64,000 nt of DNA from CAXBES01 sp963974915. Lineage in GTDB: Bacteria; Bacteroidota; Bacteroidia; Flavobacteriales; Flavobacteriaceae. This document shows, piece after piece, positions 38,827 to 48,687 of the stretch. Under the pieces are notes generated by a model. The model was not told the DNA's origin. It did not search any database and saw only the letters and a program-made list of their open reading frames with translations. The translations under genes and the position numbers were made by a program. The stretch is from NCBI GenBank assembly GCA_963974915.1, contig CAXBES010000001.1:186001-250000 (forward strand), given 5' to 3'. The first letter of the stretch is position 1, and every line of letters starts with the position of its first letter.

Positions 38827-39021
38827 AATTAAAGCAGGCATATTTTTTTATTTAGTACTGTGCAGATAATTCCTGAACGAGACAACGATCCCATATCCTA
38901 CTTTGAACGTAATTTATATAATTCGTATTATCAATTACGTTTGAGCCGGTAGAAAAAAACCAAATGTGATAAGTTAGTATTACTCATTAAAGAACACAGA
39001 AGATTGTGTAACTAATAAACA

Positions 39022-39477
39022 CTATTTGGCAAGAGTGACTTTAACCGCATTCATTCCACGTTGTCCCTTTTCAAGCTCGAAAGTAACATTATCGTTTTCA
39101 GTGATCTTATCAATAATCCCGCTAACATGCGTAAAGTACTTTTCGTTATTCTCTGAATCTATGATAAAACCAAACCCTTTTGAATCATCAAAAAATGAAA
39201 CTTTTCCCTTTCGAACAGGATCGAAAGCTTCTCTGTCGCCTTCTTCCATTTTTGGAACACCAATTACGATATCTTCAGCATCTACTTTTACTTTCTGAGA
39301 AGGATCCGGCGGAGTATCAACTAAGTTTCCAAAGTGATCTACATATACAAATTCACTGCCGGGATTCTCTTTCGCTTCGGCTCTGCGAGCTTCCTTTTTC
39401 TTTGCTTTTTCTTCACGCTTTTTTAAGCGTTTTTTCTCTTTTTCACTTTTACTATACGTTTGTTGTGATTTTGCCAT
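39022..39477 (-). CDS. Cold-shock-domain protein with basic N-terminal extension
   Basis: 151 residues. The first about 35 are an extremely basic, helical tract (KSEKEKKRLKKREEKAKKKEARRAEAKE), followed by a linker and a C-terminal cold-shock domain (KGKVSFFDDSKGFGFIIDSENNEKYFTHVSGI). RNP1 KGFGFI is intact and RNP2 is YFTHVS. The fold binds single-stranded RNA/DNA; the extension would add non-specific RNA affinity. Two-part proteins of this form are common in flavobacteria. The 5' region (39478-39763) is long, as often seen for cold-shock mRNAs, but I see no clear structure in it. Confidence 0.85.
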   Translation of the reverse strand: MAKSQQTYSKSEKEKKRLKKREEKAKKKEARRAEAKENPGSEFVYVDHFGNLVDTPPDPSQKVKVDAEDIVIGVPKMEEGDREAFDPVRKGKVSFFDDSKGFGFIIDSENNEKYFTHVSGIIDKITENDNVTFELEKGQRGMNAVKVTLAK

Positions 39478-39763
39478 TCGTTTGTTTTATAGTTAATTAT
39501 ATATTGTAGTTAAAGAAGAGGTTGAACTACTTAACGAATATTTGGAAGGCTATCTCATTCCGTTTTTCCCAAAGAAAAATTCAATACTTATACGATGATC
39601 TCACGTGTACTCGTCTCCGTAAACTCCTACAAATATACGCTTTGTGTTAAACTTTTACACAGACTTTCCCAAAATAATTTATTATGACATGGTGATGAAT
39701 AATGATTGATCGTTCCATAATTAATTATTGTAAATTCACATTTCATTTTAAAATCAAATTACT

Positions 39764-40636
39764 TTGCACCCAAAAAACCTACATAACAATCCATATCGAT
39801 TTGATCAACTCATAGATATTAATCCGGATCTCTCCAAATTTGTTTTTATCAACGATTTTGGTACACAAACGATTGATTTTTCGATTCAAGAAGCTGTACT
39901 TCTGTTAAATAAAGCCTTATTAAAACGGCATTATGGCGTAACCGATTGGGAAATTCCGCCGCACTACCTCTGTCCTGCAGTACCCGGAAGAGCCGATTAT
40001 ATCCACTACATTTCCGATTTACTTTCAGAAGAAAACCTTACGGGTACAATTAACGGACTTGACATTGGTGTTGGCGCTAACTGCATCTACCCCATTCTAG
40101 GTACTCAAATTTACAATTGGAAAATGGTGGGTAGCGACATCGATCTCAATGCAATTGCTTCAGCAAAGAACAATGTTTCCTTAACGAAGGATCTATCCAA
40201 AACAATTGAAATACGTCATCAAACGAATAATGCCAATATTTTTGAAGGAGTTATTCTGAAAGATGAGTACTTTCATTTTACTATGTGCAATCCTCCGTTT
40301 TATTCTTCCGAAGAAGAAGTAACAAAAGTTAATTTGAAAAAACTGAATAATCTAAATAAGGATTCAGTTAACGATAACAGAAAACAACGGAGCTTAAACT
40401 TTGCTGGCCAAGCCAACGAACTTTGGTGTAATGGTGGTGAAGCCTTGTTTATAAAGCGAATGATAAAACAGAGTATTAACTTTAAAACACAGGTATTATG
40501 GTTCTCTACCTTGGTCTCCAGAAAAGAAAATCTGAATAAACTCTATAAACAATTAGACAAATTAAAGGCAACTCATAGAACAATTAAAATGGATCAAGGA
40601 AATAAAAAATCCAGACTTCTATTCTGGAAGTATTAA
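39764..40636 (+). CDS. rlmF: 23S rRNA (adenine-1618 N6)-methyltransferase RlmF
   Basis: 290 residues beginning at TTG; an in-frame stop four codons upstream leaves no ATG, and the N-terminus (LHPKNLHNNPYRFDQL) already matches the start of the family. SAM-binding LDIGVGANCIYP is at 99-110, catalytic NPPF at 176-179, followed by the typical LNFAGQANELWCNGGEALFIKRMI and WFSTLVSRKENL segments. It methylates N6 of A1618 in 23S rRNA. The TTG start may lower its expression. Confidence 0.95.
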   Translation: MHPKNLHNNPYRFDQLIDINPDLSKFVFINDFGTQTIDFSIQEAVLLLNKALLKRHYGVTDWEIPPHYLCPAVPGRADYIHYISDLLSEENLTGTINGLDIGVGANCIYPILGTQIYNWKMVGSDIDLNAIASAKNNVSLTKDLSKTIEIRHQTNNANIFEGVILKDEYFHFTMCNPPFYSSEEEVTKVNLKKLNNLNKDSVNDNRKQRSLNFAGQANELWCNGGEALFIKRMIKQSINFKTQVLWFSTLVSRKENLNKLYKQLDKLKATHRTIKMDQGNKKSRLLFWKY

Positions 40637-40693
40637 GAATATTTTATAAGACACCTTTACTGTTTTCAACTATATTTATAAAAAAAATACGTC

Positions 40694-40831
40694 ATGAAAA
40701 AATTATTGCAAATCATTGGTGCTGCATGGGGAGCAAAGAAAATTGGTGGTGGAAAATGTGGCTGTATAGGTACTATTGTAGTTTTTATCATTCTCTATTG
40801 GTTACTGGGACATGTGTTTGAACTGTTCTAA
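40694..40831 (+). CDS. Small membrane protein, 45 residues, Gly/Cys-rich hinge
   Basis: ATG at 40694 to TAA at 40831. An amphipathic start (MKKLLQIIGAAWGAKKIGGG) is followed by KCGCIG and one membrane helix (TIVVFIILYWLLGHVFELF). It is located 57 bases after rlmF on the same strand. Small proteins with this KIGGGKCGCIG-type layout appear in Flavobacteriia, but I know no function. Confidence 0.6.
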   Translation: MKKLLQIIGAAWGAKKIGGGKCGCIGTIVVFIILYWLLGHVFELF

Positions 40832-40845
40832 ATTCAATTCTAAGT

Positions 40846-41211
40846 TTATTTTCTACGCTTCTTACTTGACTTTGCCAACGGATTAAATTTCAAGCAAAGC
40901 TGAAGCCAATACGCGAGATCTTCCTCCAAATCGAAGCCTTCCGGGGTAATAAACACATAGCCTTTCATAGGTCTTCCGGTAAAATCCATTGGCACGCATC
41001 CTTCTCTTTTCAGAGCCTCTACAGTAGCTTCCTCGCCAATTCTTGCCATGATCAGGTCGCAATTGTTTCTCTTGTCGAAATGAATTCCACAACACATTTT
41101 ATCTTCTACCATAAAACAAAGCCCTCCCATCATCTTCTTTTCTTGAAAATTCACTTTTCTCTCTAAGAAATATCGTCTTATCCTGTCTGCCAGAAACTCA
41201 TTATAAGCCAT
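40846..41211 (-). CDS. TfoX N-terminal domain protein
   Basis: 121 residues matching the TfoX/Sxy N-terminal domain: RKVNFQEKKMMGGLCFMVEDKMCCGIHFDKRNNCDLIMARIGEE, then PMDFTGRPMKGYVFITPEG and a basic tail. In gamma-proteobacteria TfoX induces competence, but stand-alone N-domain proteins in Bacteroidota have no shown role in it. Convergent with the small membrane protein; 14 bases separate the stops. Confidence 0.85.
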   Translation of the reverse strand: MAYNEFLADRIRRYFLERKVNFQEKKMMGGLCFMVEDKMCCGIHFDKRNNCDLIMARIGEEATVEALKREGCVPMDFTGRPMKGYVFITPEGFDLEEDLAYWLQLCLKFNPLAKSSKKRRK

Positions 41212-41360
41212 AATTGTGGTAGTTATGCTATTGATGTCTAAGCTAATGTAAGGCGCATAATTGTGAATAGTCGCAACTTCATTATCAAATCCCCAAAAAT
41301 CAGTCGACTAAATATGAATACGTGCTAATTTTCCTATATTCGTACTATAAATTTTTCAAA

Positions 41361-41972
41361 ATGTCCAAATATATACTACTCGCATTGACTTTGTATCTTA
41401 ATGTTACAAATACCTTTGCTCAAGAAAAACCTATTACAATCGAAGAAGAACGAGTTGCAAACAGATTAATGTTGTATGCGGTAAATGAAAACCTTGTGGA
41501 TCTCGATATAAAAATCACTGTTTCGGGAACAAATTTTAGGCAGAGTAAAGCTGTTCCAAGGTTTATACGTGTCCCTTCAACATCCAGGGTTCATGTGGCT
41601 AATTTAATGCTAAAAAGAGGGGTTCAACCCTCCTATACCTACGAATTGGAGGTGAATGATAGCTTGTCTCGACGTGCCCTCAAAAAACCTTTTAAAAAGA
41701 TACGTATAGCTCCCAAAAAGAATATTACCATATATATCACCGAAGGATGTACTTCCTGCGATACCATTGTAAATCCGTTGGAGAGAAGTCCGTATAAATA
41801 CACCGCCCATAATCTTGCCGAGAAACCCGAAATTAAAAGTCAGTTAGCTAAAGCAATGCCGTCACTAGATACGATTACCAGACCGGTAATTAGTTTAAAC
41901 GGAAGCCTTTATACCGAAATTAAGACTTTCGAGGAGTTGATAGAAAAGCTTAATGGAGAAAACAACCAATAA
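41361..41972 (+). CDS. Secreted protein with C-terminal glutaredoxin-like domain
   Basis: 203 residues from the ATG at 41361, which starts a signal peptide (MSKYILLALTLYLNVTNTFAQ); 13 codons upstream in frame are unlikely to be translated. Residues about 22-120 form a beta-rich domain of unknown kind; residues about 120-200 look like a glutaredoxin fold with CTSC as active-site Cys pair (NITIYITEGCTSCDTIVNPL) and a cis-Pro loop TRPVISLNG. A periplasmic thiol-disulfide role is inferred. Confidence 0.7.
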   Translation: MSKYILLALTLYLNVTNTFAQEKPITIEEERVANRLMLYAVNENLVDLDIKITVSGTNFRQSKAVPRFIRVPSTSRVHVANLMLKRGVQPSYTYELEVNDSLSRRALKKPFKKIRIAPKKNITIYITEGCTSCDTIVNPLERSPYKYTAHNLAEKPEIKSQLAKAMPSLDTITRPVISLNGSLYTEIKTFEELIEKLNGENNQ

Positions 41973-42006
41973 GCGAATTTAAGGTGGTAGAGGTTAATTC
42001 TTAACG

Positions 42007-43362
42007 CTATTTTCTTTTATTGCGTTTATTGTAGTTCTTATCACCTTTCGTTTTTGGTTTTTTATACTTTTTCTTTATAATTCGCTGGTAAGACCCACCC
42101 TGATTGGTTTTTTTGTTCTTCTCCTTCTTTTCATGAAAACTAGGACCGGGGACATGATCTCCGCCTTGTTTATGCGGATTATTGATCTCAGCGATTTTTG
42201 GTTGTTCTTCGGGTGTGAGGCGTGTTGCGATTTCTATTTCCTTCGGAAGGTCAAGTAGCGGGATAGAATAATCCATCAATGTTTCAATGGCTTCCTTTGC
42301 TTCCTTTTCTTTTTCGGTGAAGAATAACAAAGAGGTTCCCTCCTGCTCCGCACGTCCAGTTCTCCCAATACGATGCATATAGTTTTCAGGAAATCTCGGT
42401 GTATCAAAATTCACTACATGAGTAATCTTTTCCAGGTCTAATCCTCTTGCCATGACATCTGTTGCCACTAATATTCTGTTAGAGCCCTCATCAAACTGTT
42501 TAATGGACCTAATTCTATAATTCTGTGTTTTATTTGAATGAATAACACAGGTTTCACTTCCAAAGAAATCATCCAACACTTCAAAAAGACGATCGGCACT
42601 TTTTTTATTCGATACAAACACCAATACTTTGCTGTAAATTTCTTTATTCTGAAGTAGATGCACCAATAAATTCACCTTAGTATAAAAATTGGGTACCGCA
42701 TAACTTACCTGAGCAATGTTGTCTAGAGGAGTACCGCTTACTGCGACCGAGATCTTCGTTGGCGCAATGAAAAAGTCATTGATCAATAGCTCGACATCGT
42801 CTGTCATTGTTGCCGAGAACATTACGTTTTGTCGGCGTTCCGGAAGCAATTCGAAAATATTCGTGATCTGAAATCGGAAACCAAGGTCTAACATCACGTC
42901 TACTTCATCAATTACTAACTTTTTAACCGATTTCAATTGAAGCGCTCTGCTTAATACCAAGTCGTATAATCTTCCCGGGGTAGCAACCACTATATCTGTT
43001 CCCTGAGCGATCTCTTGTTGCTGTGTGTTTATATTTGTACCACCATAAACACCCACCACGCGAACACTAAGGTATTTTGCAAATTTTTCGATTTCTTCAA
43101 CCACCTGAAGAACCAGTTCTCGTGTAGGAACTAAAACTAACACTCTAGGATTTACTTGTTTTGAAAATTTCAGGTCTTGTAGAATTGGCATCATATACGC
43201 CAAAGTCTTCCCAGTACCCGTTTGAGCAATCCCAACCATATCTTTTCCCGAAAGTACTACGGAAAAAGCCTGAGCTTGTATTGGAGTTGGAGATTCAAAT
43301 CCAAGGTCATCAATTCCATAACGAAGTTGCTTGGAAATTTTAAAATCATCGAAGGTTTGCAT
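42007..43362 (-). CDS. DEAD-box-type RNA helicase, DEVD variant
   Basis: 451 residues. Q motif region (FESPTPIQAQAF), motif I AQTGTGKT, Ia PTRELVLQ, motif II as DEVD rather than DEAD (KKLVIDEVDVMLDLGF), motif III SAT, and C-terminal lobe motifs VATDVMARGLDLE and HRIGRTGRAEQEG. A basic tail (KKKYKKPKTKGDKNYNKRNKRK) would bind RNA. It is RhlE-like and probably acts in ribosome assembly or RNA decay in the cold. The same window carries a canonical DEAD paralogue at 53736. Confidence 0.92.
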   Translation of the reverse strand: MQTFDDFKISKQLRYGIDDLGFESPTPIQAQAFSVVLSGKDMVGIAQTGTGKTLAYMMPILQDLKFSKQVNPRVLVLVPTRELVLQVVEEIEKFAKYLSVRVVGVYGGTNINTQQQEIAQGTDIVVATPGRLYDLVLSRALQLKSVKKLVIDEVDVMLDLGFRFQITNIFELLPERRQNVMFSATMTDDVELLINDFFIAPTKISVAVSGTPLDNIAQVSYAVPNFYTKVNLLVHLLQNKEIYSKVLVFVSNKKSADRLFEVLDDFFGSETCVIHSNKTQNYRIRSIKQFDEGSNRILVATDVMARGLDLEKITHVVNFDTPRFPENYMHRIGRTGRAEQEGTSLLFFTEKEKEAKEAIETLMDYSIPLLDLPKEIEIATRLTPEEQPKIAEINNPHKQGGDHVPGPSFHEKKEKNKKTNQGGSYQRIIKKKYKKPKTKGDKNYNKRNKRK

Positions 43363-43412
43363 AATTGCTATTTTGGTAAAGGTACGTATAGATCTTTCCG
43401 AAGAAAAAATTT

Positions 43413-44972
43413 TTAATCTTCAGGAGGAAAACCGTGTATCTCTTCATAAACCTTATCGAAATTTTCTCTAAGATAATTTCGAAGTTTTAAGCGATATTCA
43501 TTTTTAAGCCAAGTAAGAAAGTTATGAGTACTTTTACTTATACACTTTGAATAGCGCTCTATTCTAAAGTCTATATCATCTCCCAGCATTTTAGCTAATG
43601 CTAAGGCATCGTATACATCCTCACTGTTTTCAATACAAATGTAGCCGTGTTGCTCAATAGAACGTTCCAAAATTACCTTAGACGACTCTCCGTTCTTAAC
43701 AGATTCGGTATATGCTTTTTTAATATCGAAATATACTTCTTCAGATTTTGAAAATTCGGCGCGTAGCTCTGCCGGCATTTCGTAACGGAAATAACTTTCA
43801 ATTTCATCGTCATCCATTAGGTTATCCAGATACTGCCCGGGCGATCTAAAAATTCGCTGCCAATCCAGATCTGCACCCCAGGGTCCGAAACGATGGAAGT
43901 TATTACCAAGGTCAATAACATCGAACGTATTCTTATTCTTTAATATACGCGATCCTCTACCAATCATCTGGTAATATAGCGTTAACGACTTGGTTGCTCT
44001 GTTTAAAATGATCGATTCTACAGTGGGTTCATCGAAACCGGTAGTTAAAATACTAACCGAAGTTAAGATCGCATCCGGAGTTTCATGAAACCATTTTAAA
44101 ATTTGCTTTCGCTGCTTTTTTGTAGCTGTATTATCTAAATGCGCAATGGGATAACCGGCACTTCGGAAAGCGTCGTACACATACAAGGAGGTGTTTATAC
44201 CATTATTAAAGATAAGTGTTTTCTTTCCTTTAGAGCGTTCTTCGTAAGCCTGAATCAAGCGGCTTAGCATGTCGGTTCCTGTGTATAGGTCATCTGAAGA
44301 TTTTACCGTATAATCTCCGTTTGCGCCTACTTCAAGGGAAGTTAACCCAACATTATATGAATATACTTCTGCTCTGGCCAGAAACTCATTTTCAATAAGT
44401 GCCTCAATACTTTCTCCAACGATTAGCTCGTCGTAATTTTCGTTCATTGGCAGCTTGATATTAGAACTGAGCGGAGTCGCGGTTACTCCAAGGATGAATG
44501 ACTTTTCAAAAAACTTAAACAATTTTGTAAAAGAATTGTAATGTGCCTCATCAATGATTACGAGTCCCACATCCGAAATATCCAATCGATCCTCTTGTAA
44601 TCTGTTATTTAAAGTTTCCACCATAGCAACAAAACAGCTATAATTACCCTGATCATCAAGATTGGCAGTACTATTTACTACCTTGTTCTTTACTCCGAAC
44701 TCGGTAAGCATCGCCGATGTTTGCTTGCAAAGTTCAATACGATGCGTTAAAACAACTACCTTTTTGTTATGGTTTTTTAAATACTGACGTACGATTTCAG
44801 AAAAAATGACTGTTTTCCCTCCTCCGGTTGGAAGTTGATATAATAAATGGTAATCTTCCGGCGAATCATCAAAACTTTTGAATATTTTATCGATCGCTCC
44901 CTTCTGATAGCTGTATAAAGCCTTACCACTGTTAGTTTCTTCTAGTACCTCAATTGAATTTTTACTGGCCAT
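43413..44972 (-). CDS. Superfamily 2 DEAD/DEAH helicase (RadD/SSL2-like)
   Basis: 519 residues. Walker A PTGGGKT (about residues 49-55), Ia LTHRIELCKQ, DEAH (VGLVIIDEAHYNSF), TATP (LGVTATPLSSNIKLP), then the second lobe with LTTGFDEPTVESIILNRAT and the IGRGSRI arginine motif. It resembles the stand-alone helicases related to RadD and to the type III restriction Res subunit. No methylase or nuclease gene is nearby, so a restriction role is unlikely; DNA repair is a reasonable guess. The next gene on the strand (DEVD helicase) starts 50 bases further on and may share the transcript. Confidence 0.88.
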   Translation of the reverse strand: MASKNSIEVLEETNSGKALYSYQKGAIDKIFKSFDDSPEDYHLLYQLPTGGGKTVIFSEIVRQYLKNHNKKVVVLTHRIELCKQTSAMLTEFGVKNKVVNSTANLDDQGNYSCFVAMVETLNNRLQEDRLDISDVGLVIIDEAHYNSFTKLFKFFEKSFILGVTATPLSSNIKLPMNENYDELIVGESIEALIENEFLARAEVYSYNVGLTSLEVGANGDYTVKSSDDLYTGTDMLSRLIQAYEERSKGKKTLIFNNGINTSLYVYDAFRSAGYPIAHLDNTATKKQRKQILKWFHETPDAILTSVSILTTGFDEPTVESIILNRATKSLTLYYQMIGRGSRILKNKNTFDVIDLGNNFHRFGPWGADLDWQRIFRSPGQYLDNLMDDDEIESYFRYEMPAELRAEFSKSEEVYFDIKKAYTESVKNGESSKVILERSIEQHGYICIENSEDVYDALALAKMLGDDIDFRIERYSKCISKSTHNFLTWLKNEYRLKLRNYLRENFDKVYEEIHGFPPED

Positions 44973-45212
44973 TCGTAATTTTTAGACGTGCAAAGATAGG
45001 TTCAATTAAAAGGTTACAAAGAATTTTTAACGAATAATTGATAAACGTCCTTTTTTTACTATAAAAAGTAATTTTAATCGACCTTCCTATTAAAAACGGA
45101 CTTCCAATTGTTATATTCTTGTTAAAACAAAAGTTAATACGTTAACCCGTTCTATTGTTACTGGATTTTTTGAATAAATTTATTTTACGAATAACCAAAA
45201 CCATCCAAAAAC

Positions 45213-48200
45213 ATGAAAATCAAACTCACCTTATTAGTAACTATCTTTTTATTATTCATTAACATTATTCCATCACGGGCACAACAGCCCGGAGTTTTAA
45301 GCGATTCCGTTTTTAACGGGTTAGAACTTCGAAACATAGGTCCCGCATTCATGTCGGGACGTATTGGCGATGTCGTTATTCATCCGGATAATGAAAACAT
45401 TTGGTATGTTGGTGTGGCCTCCGGCGGGGTGTGGAAAACCATCAACTCGGGTACAACCTGGACACCAATTTTCGATAAAGAGTCATCCTATTCAATAGGT
45501 TGTCTTACCATAGATAGCTCAAACCCAAATACTATTTGGGTAGGAACCGGTGAGAATGTAGGTGGGCGCCATATGGGATACGGAGATGGAATATACAAAA
45601 GTGATGATGGAGGCGCGAATTGGAAGAATATGGGTTTAAAGAACTCTGAACATATCTCAAAGATCGTTATTCATCCCGATGATTCGAATACTATTCTTGT
45701 GGCAGCCCAAGGACCTCTTTGGAGTAAAGGTGGCGATCGTGGTTTATATAAATCTACAGACGGAGGCCTAACATGGAATAAAACATTGGGTGATTCAGAA
45801 TGGGTGGGCGCTACAGATCTGGTTATAGATCCACGGAATCCTGATATTATGTATGCCGCCACCTGGCAAAGACATAGAACCGTTGCTGCTTATATGGGTG
45901 GAGGTCCCGGATCCGGAACCTATAAAAGTGTTGATGGCGGAGATACATGGGAAGAACTTAAAAGCGGACTTCCGGAATCATGGATGGGAAAAATTGGGTT
46001 GGCAATATCACCACAGCAACCGGATATTATTTACGCAGCAATTGAATTAGACCGTAGAACCGGAGGCGTTTATCGCTCTGCAGACAGAGGAAGCACCTGG
46101 GAAAAACAATCGGATGCTGTTAGTGGAGCAACCGGCCCACACTATTATCAGGAATTGTACGCTTCACCACATCAATTTGAACGACTTTATTTGGTCGATT
46201 CTAATATGCAGATATCTGATGATGGCGGAAAGACCTTTTACAAGATGAATGAAGATAACAAGCACGGAGATAATCACGCTATTGCCTTTAGAAATGACGA
46301 CCCTGACTATTTATTAGTAGGAACCGATGGAGGACTTTACGAATCTTTTGATCTTACCGAAACCTGGAAATATGTAGAAAACCTTCCGGTTACTCAATTT
46401 TATAAAGTAGCTGTAGACGATACCGAACCTTTCTATAATATTTACGGGGGAACTCAAGACAACAGTACGCAGGGCGGACCTTCACGAACTGATAATTTGC
46501 AGGGGATCCAAAATTCAGATTGGAAAGTGGTTCTTAATTGGGATGGACACCAGCCTGCCACCGAACCCGGTAATCCAGATATCATTTATGGCGAACGACA
46601 AGAGGGTACACTTTCCCGAATTGACATGAAAACGGGAGAAGTAATAGATATTCAACCCCAGGCAGGAGCCAATGAAGATTACGAACGCTTTAACTGGGAC
46701 TCCCCTATACTCATTAGTCCGCACTCACCTACTCGTATATACTTCGCATCGCAACGCGTTTGGAAATCGGATAACAGAGGAGATAAGTGGACTGCCATTT
46801 CAGGAGACTTAACAAAAAATGAATCTAGAATTGAATTACCCATAATGGGACGAAAGCAATCGTGGGACTCACCTTGGGATGTTTCAGCAATGTCTAATTA
46901 CAATACGATCACTTCCCTGGCCGAGTCACCAAAACAAGAAGGTTTGATCTATGCAGGAACAGACGATGGTCTAATACAAGTAACCGAGAATGGCGGTGCC
47001 AATTGGAGAAAGATTACCGTTGGTAGTATGCCCGGTGTTCCGGCCACAGCTTTTGTAAACGATATAAAAGCAGACCTATTTGATGTAAATACTGTGTATG
47101 TTGCCCTAGACAACCACAAATATGGAGATTTTAAGCCCTATCTTATGAAAAGTACTGATAAGGGAAGGACATGGAAATCTATAGCGAATAATATTCCCGA
47201 GCGAACTTTGGTATGGCGAATAGTTCAGGATCATGTAAAGCCCGGATTATTATTTGCGGCTACAGAGTTTGGTGTTTATTTTACTGTAGATGGCGGAGGT
47301 CAATGGACAAAATTGCAAGGAAATGTACCCACTATATCTTTTCGGGATCTCGCAATTCAACGTAGAGAGAATGATCTGGTAGCAGCTTCCTTCGGAAGAG
47401 GTTTCTTCGTTTTAGATGATTATACGCCTTTGCGCAGCGTTTCAAAACAGAATCTGCAGCAGGAAGCGGTGTTATTTCCTGCGAGAGACGCCTGGTGGTT
47501 TGTACCCCGTTCGCATCTTGAGTTTGGAGCAGGTAAGGGAAGTATGGGAGATTCTCATTATGTTGCTCCCAATCCTGATTTTGGAGCTGTTTTTACATAT
47601 TATTTAAAGAATAAACTCGAAACCGCAAAAGACAGAAGGATTGCTTCGGAAAAAAACATTAAAACAAGTGATGTTCCTTTCCCGGGTTGGGAATCCTTAG
47701 ATGCCGAGAAAATGGAACCGAAACCAGCAATAATTATTAGCATTACCAATTCTGAAGGAAAAGTAGTTAGAAAGATCGAAGGTCCAACTGAAGCCGGATT
47801 TCATAGAATAGCGTGGGATCTAAGATATCCATCGCCCGGAGCATTACTCCTAAAAGATAAATCTAATGCTTCAGAAGATGAAATGAGCGGATTTTTAGCT
47901 CCTCCCGGTTCCTATACAGCGACAATGTGGAAAAGAGTTAATGGCGAAGTTACGCAACTTTCCGAAGCAATAAGTTTTAAAGTTAAACCATTAAGAAACG
48001 GCGCATTGAATGGTGCCAGTCCCCAGGAAACATCTAATTTCTATCGCACCTATGAAAATACTATGAGGAAAGTTTCTGAAGTAGAAATTGAATTAAACAA
48101 ATCTATAGAGCGAGCTTCTGCCATGGCGACCGCCTTGCAGCGCTCGGAAGTTAAACCGGGTGAACACGACAAGAGGTTGCATGAAATCACACAAAATCTC

Positions 48201-48467
48201 TTAAAAATTAATACAGATCTCAACGGAAATCAATCGAAACTTGAAATAGGCGAAAAAACCAATCCAACTATCGGAGAACGGATGTTTGCTGTGTACCGGG
48301 GGATTGAACGATCTACATATGGTCCTACAGATACTCATAAAAGATCGATGCAACTTATCGATAGCAAGTTAGAGGAATTAGCAGACAGGCTAAAAGCGGC
48401 CGACATGCAATTAAACTCTTTTTATGAAGAATTAAAACATTTAGGCGCTCCTTATGTAGAAGAATAA
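45213..48467 (+). CDS. Large secreted BNR/sortilin-like beta-propeller protein, second copy
   Basis: 1084 residues, signal peptide ending SRAQ. Propeller repeats with Asp-box motifs (NSGTTWTPIF, SDDGGANWKNMG, SVDGGDTWEEL, SADRGSTWEKQ, TVDGGGQWTKL) fill residues 35-720, followed by a beta-sandwich and a C-terminal helical part (MRKVSEVEIELNKSIERASAMATALQ). It parallels the gene at 31641 in order and length. A terminator follows at 48487. Members of this group are often encoded beside peptidases; a protein- or polysaccharide-binding role is inferred only. Confidence 0.85.
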   Translation: MKIKLTLLVTIFLLFINIIPSRAQQPGVLSDSVFNGLELRNIGPAFMSGRIGDVVIHPDNENIWYVGVASGGVWKTINSGTTWTPIFDKESSYSIGCLTIDSSNPNTIWVGTGENVGGRHMGYGDGIYKSDDGGANWKNMGLKNSEHISKIVIHPDDSNTILVAAQGPLWSKGGDRGLYKSTDGGLTWNKTLGDSEWVGATDLVIDPRNPDIMYAATWQRHRTVAAYMGGGPGSGTYKSVDGGDTWEELKSGLPESWMGKIGLAISPQQPDIIYAAIELDRRTGGVYRSADRGSTWEKQSDAVSGATGPHYYQELYASPHQFERLYLVDSNMQISDDGGKTFYKMNEDNKHGDNHAIAFRNDDPDYLLVGTDGGLYESFDLTETWKYVENLPVTQFYKVAVDDTEPFYNIYGGTQDNSTQGGPSRTDNLQGIQNSDWKVVLNWDGHQPATEPGNPDIIYGERQEGTLSRIDMKTGEVIDIQPQAGANEDYERFNWDSPILISPHSPTRIYFASQRVWKSDNRGDKWTAISGDLTKNESRIELPIMGRKQSWDSPWDVSAMSNYNTITSLAESPKQEGLIYAGTDDGLIQVTENGGANWRKITVGSMPGVPATAFVNDIKADLFDVNTVYVALDNHKYGDFKPYLMKSTDKGRTWKSIANNIPERTLVWRIVQDHVKPGLLFAATEFGVYFTVDGGGQWTKLQGNVPTISFRDLAIQRRENDLVAASFGRGFFVLDDYTPLRSVSKQNLQQEAVLFPARDAWWFVPRSHLEFGAGKGSMGDSHYVAPNPDFGAVFTYYLKNKLETAKDRRIASEKNIKTSDVPFPGWESLDAEKMEPKPAIIISITNSEGKVVRKIEGPTEAGFHRIAWDLRYPSPGALLLKDKSNASEDEMSGFLAPPGSYTATMWKRVNGEVTQLSEAISFKVKPLRNGALNGASPQETSNFYRTYENTMRKVSEVEIELNKSIERASAMATALQRSEVKPGEHDKRLHEITQNLLKINTDLNGNQSKLEIGEKTNPTIGERMFAVYRGIERSTYGPTDTHKRSMQLIDSKLEELADRLKAADMQLNSFYEELKHLGAPYVEE

Positions 48468-48486
48468 GAATTAGTTTTTCCTGTTG

Positions 48487-48523
48487 AAAAAGCATTCAGA
48501 ATTTTACTTTTGAGTGCTTTTTT
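48487..48523 (+). terminator. Terminator after the second BNR gene
   Basis: aaaaagcattc pairs with gagtgctttttt (one G:T pair) around a 14-base loop; T run follows. Confidence 0.65.
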
Positions 48524-48687
48524 CGTTAAAAAAAGATTCTTTTTATATTCTAAATTCTTACAAATTGGAGTCTTCAATTCTTACATATATTTTAAATTTT
48601 TATTGTTTTTTCGATGTATAACGAAATATAATCGTTTAAAAACACTTCGTAAAATTTTCTTTAACAATAAGTTACTGTTGTAGGTTA

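Larger units (their letters stand above)
38432..39021. other. Hairpin-rich non-coding stretch, possible small RNA locus
   Basis: No long gene. It contains a 12-bp palindrome cgaaagctttcg (38451-38462); aacttg/caagtt (38481-38486, 38498-38503); actacaa/ttgtagt with a 3-base loop (38598-38614); and a larger structure, gattccatt (38616-38624) pairing with aatggaatc (38663-38671), enclosing actact (38625-38630) and agtagt (38649-38654). A small open frame at 38674 and a terminator at 38796-38826 follow. Downstream of 38830 I see only a TACGTTTG element (38936-38943) on the plus strand. Confidence 0.5.

Noticed and set aside
40846..41211. Competence regulator (TfoX) supporting the uptake-word idea
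   Set aside because: Only the N-terminal domain is present, and such proteins in Bacteroidota have no shown link to competence.
43413..44972. Type III restriction enzyme Res subunit
   Set aside because: The protein lacks a nuclease domain and no methylase gene is adjacent; RadD-like helicase fits better.
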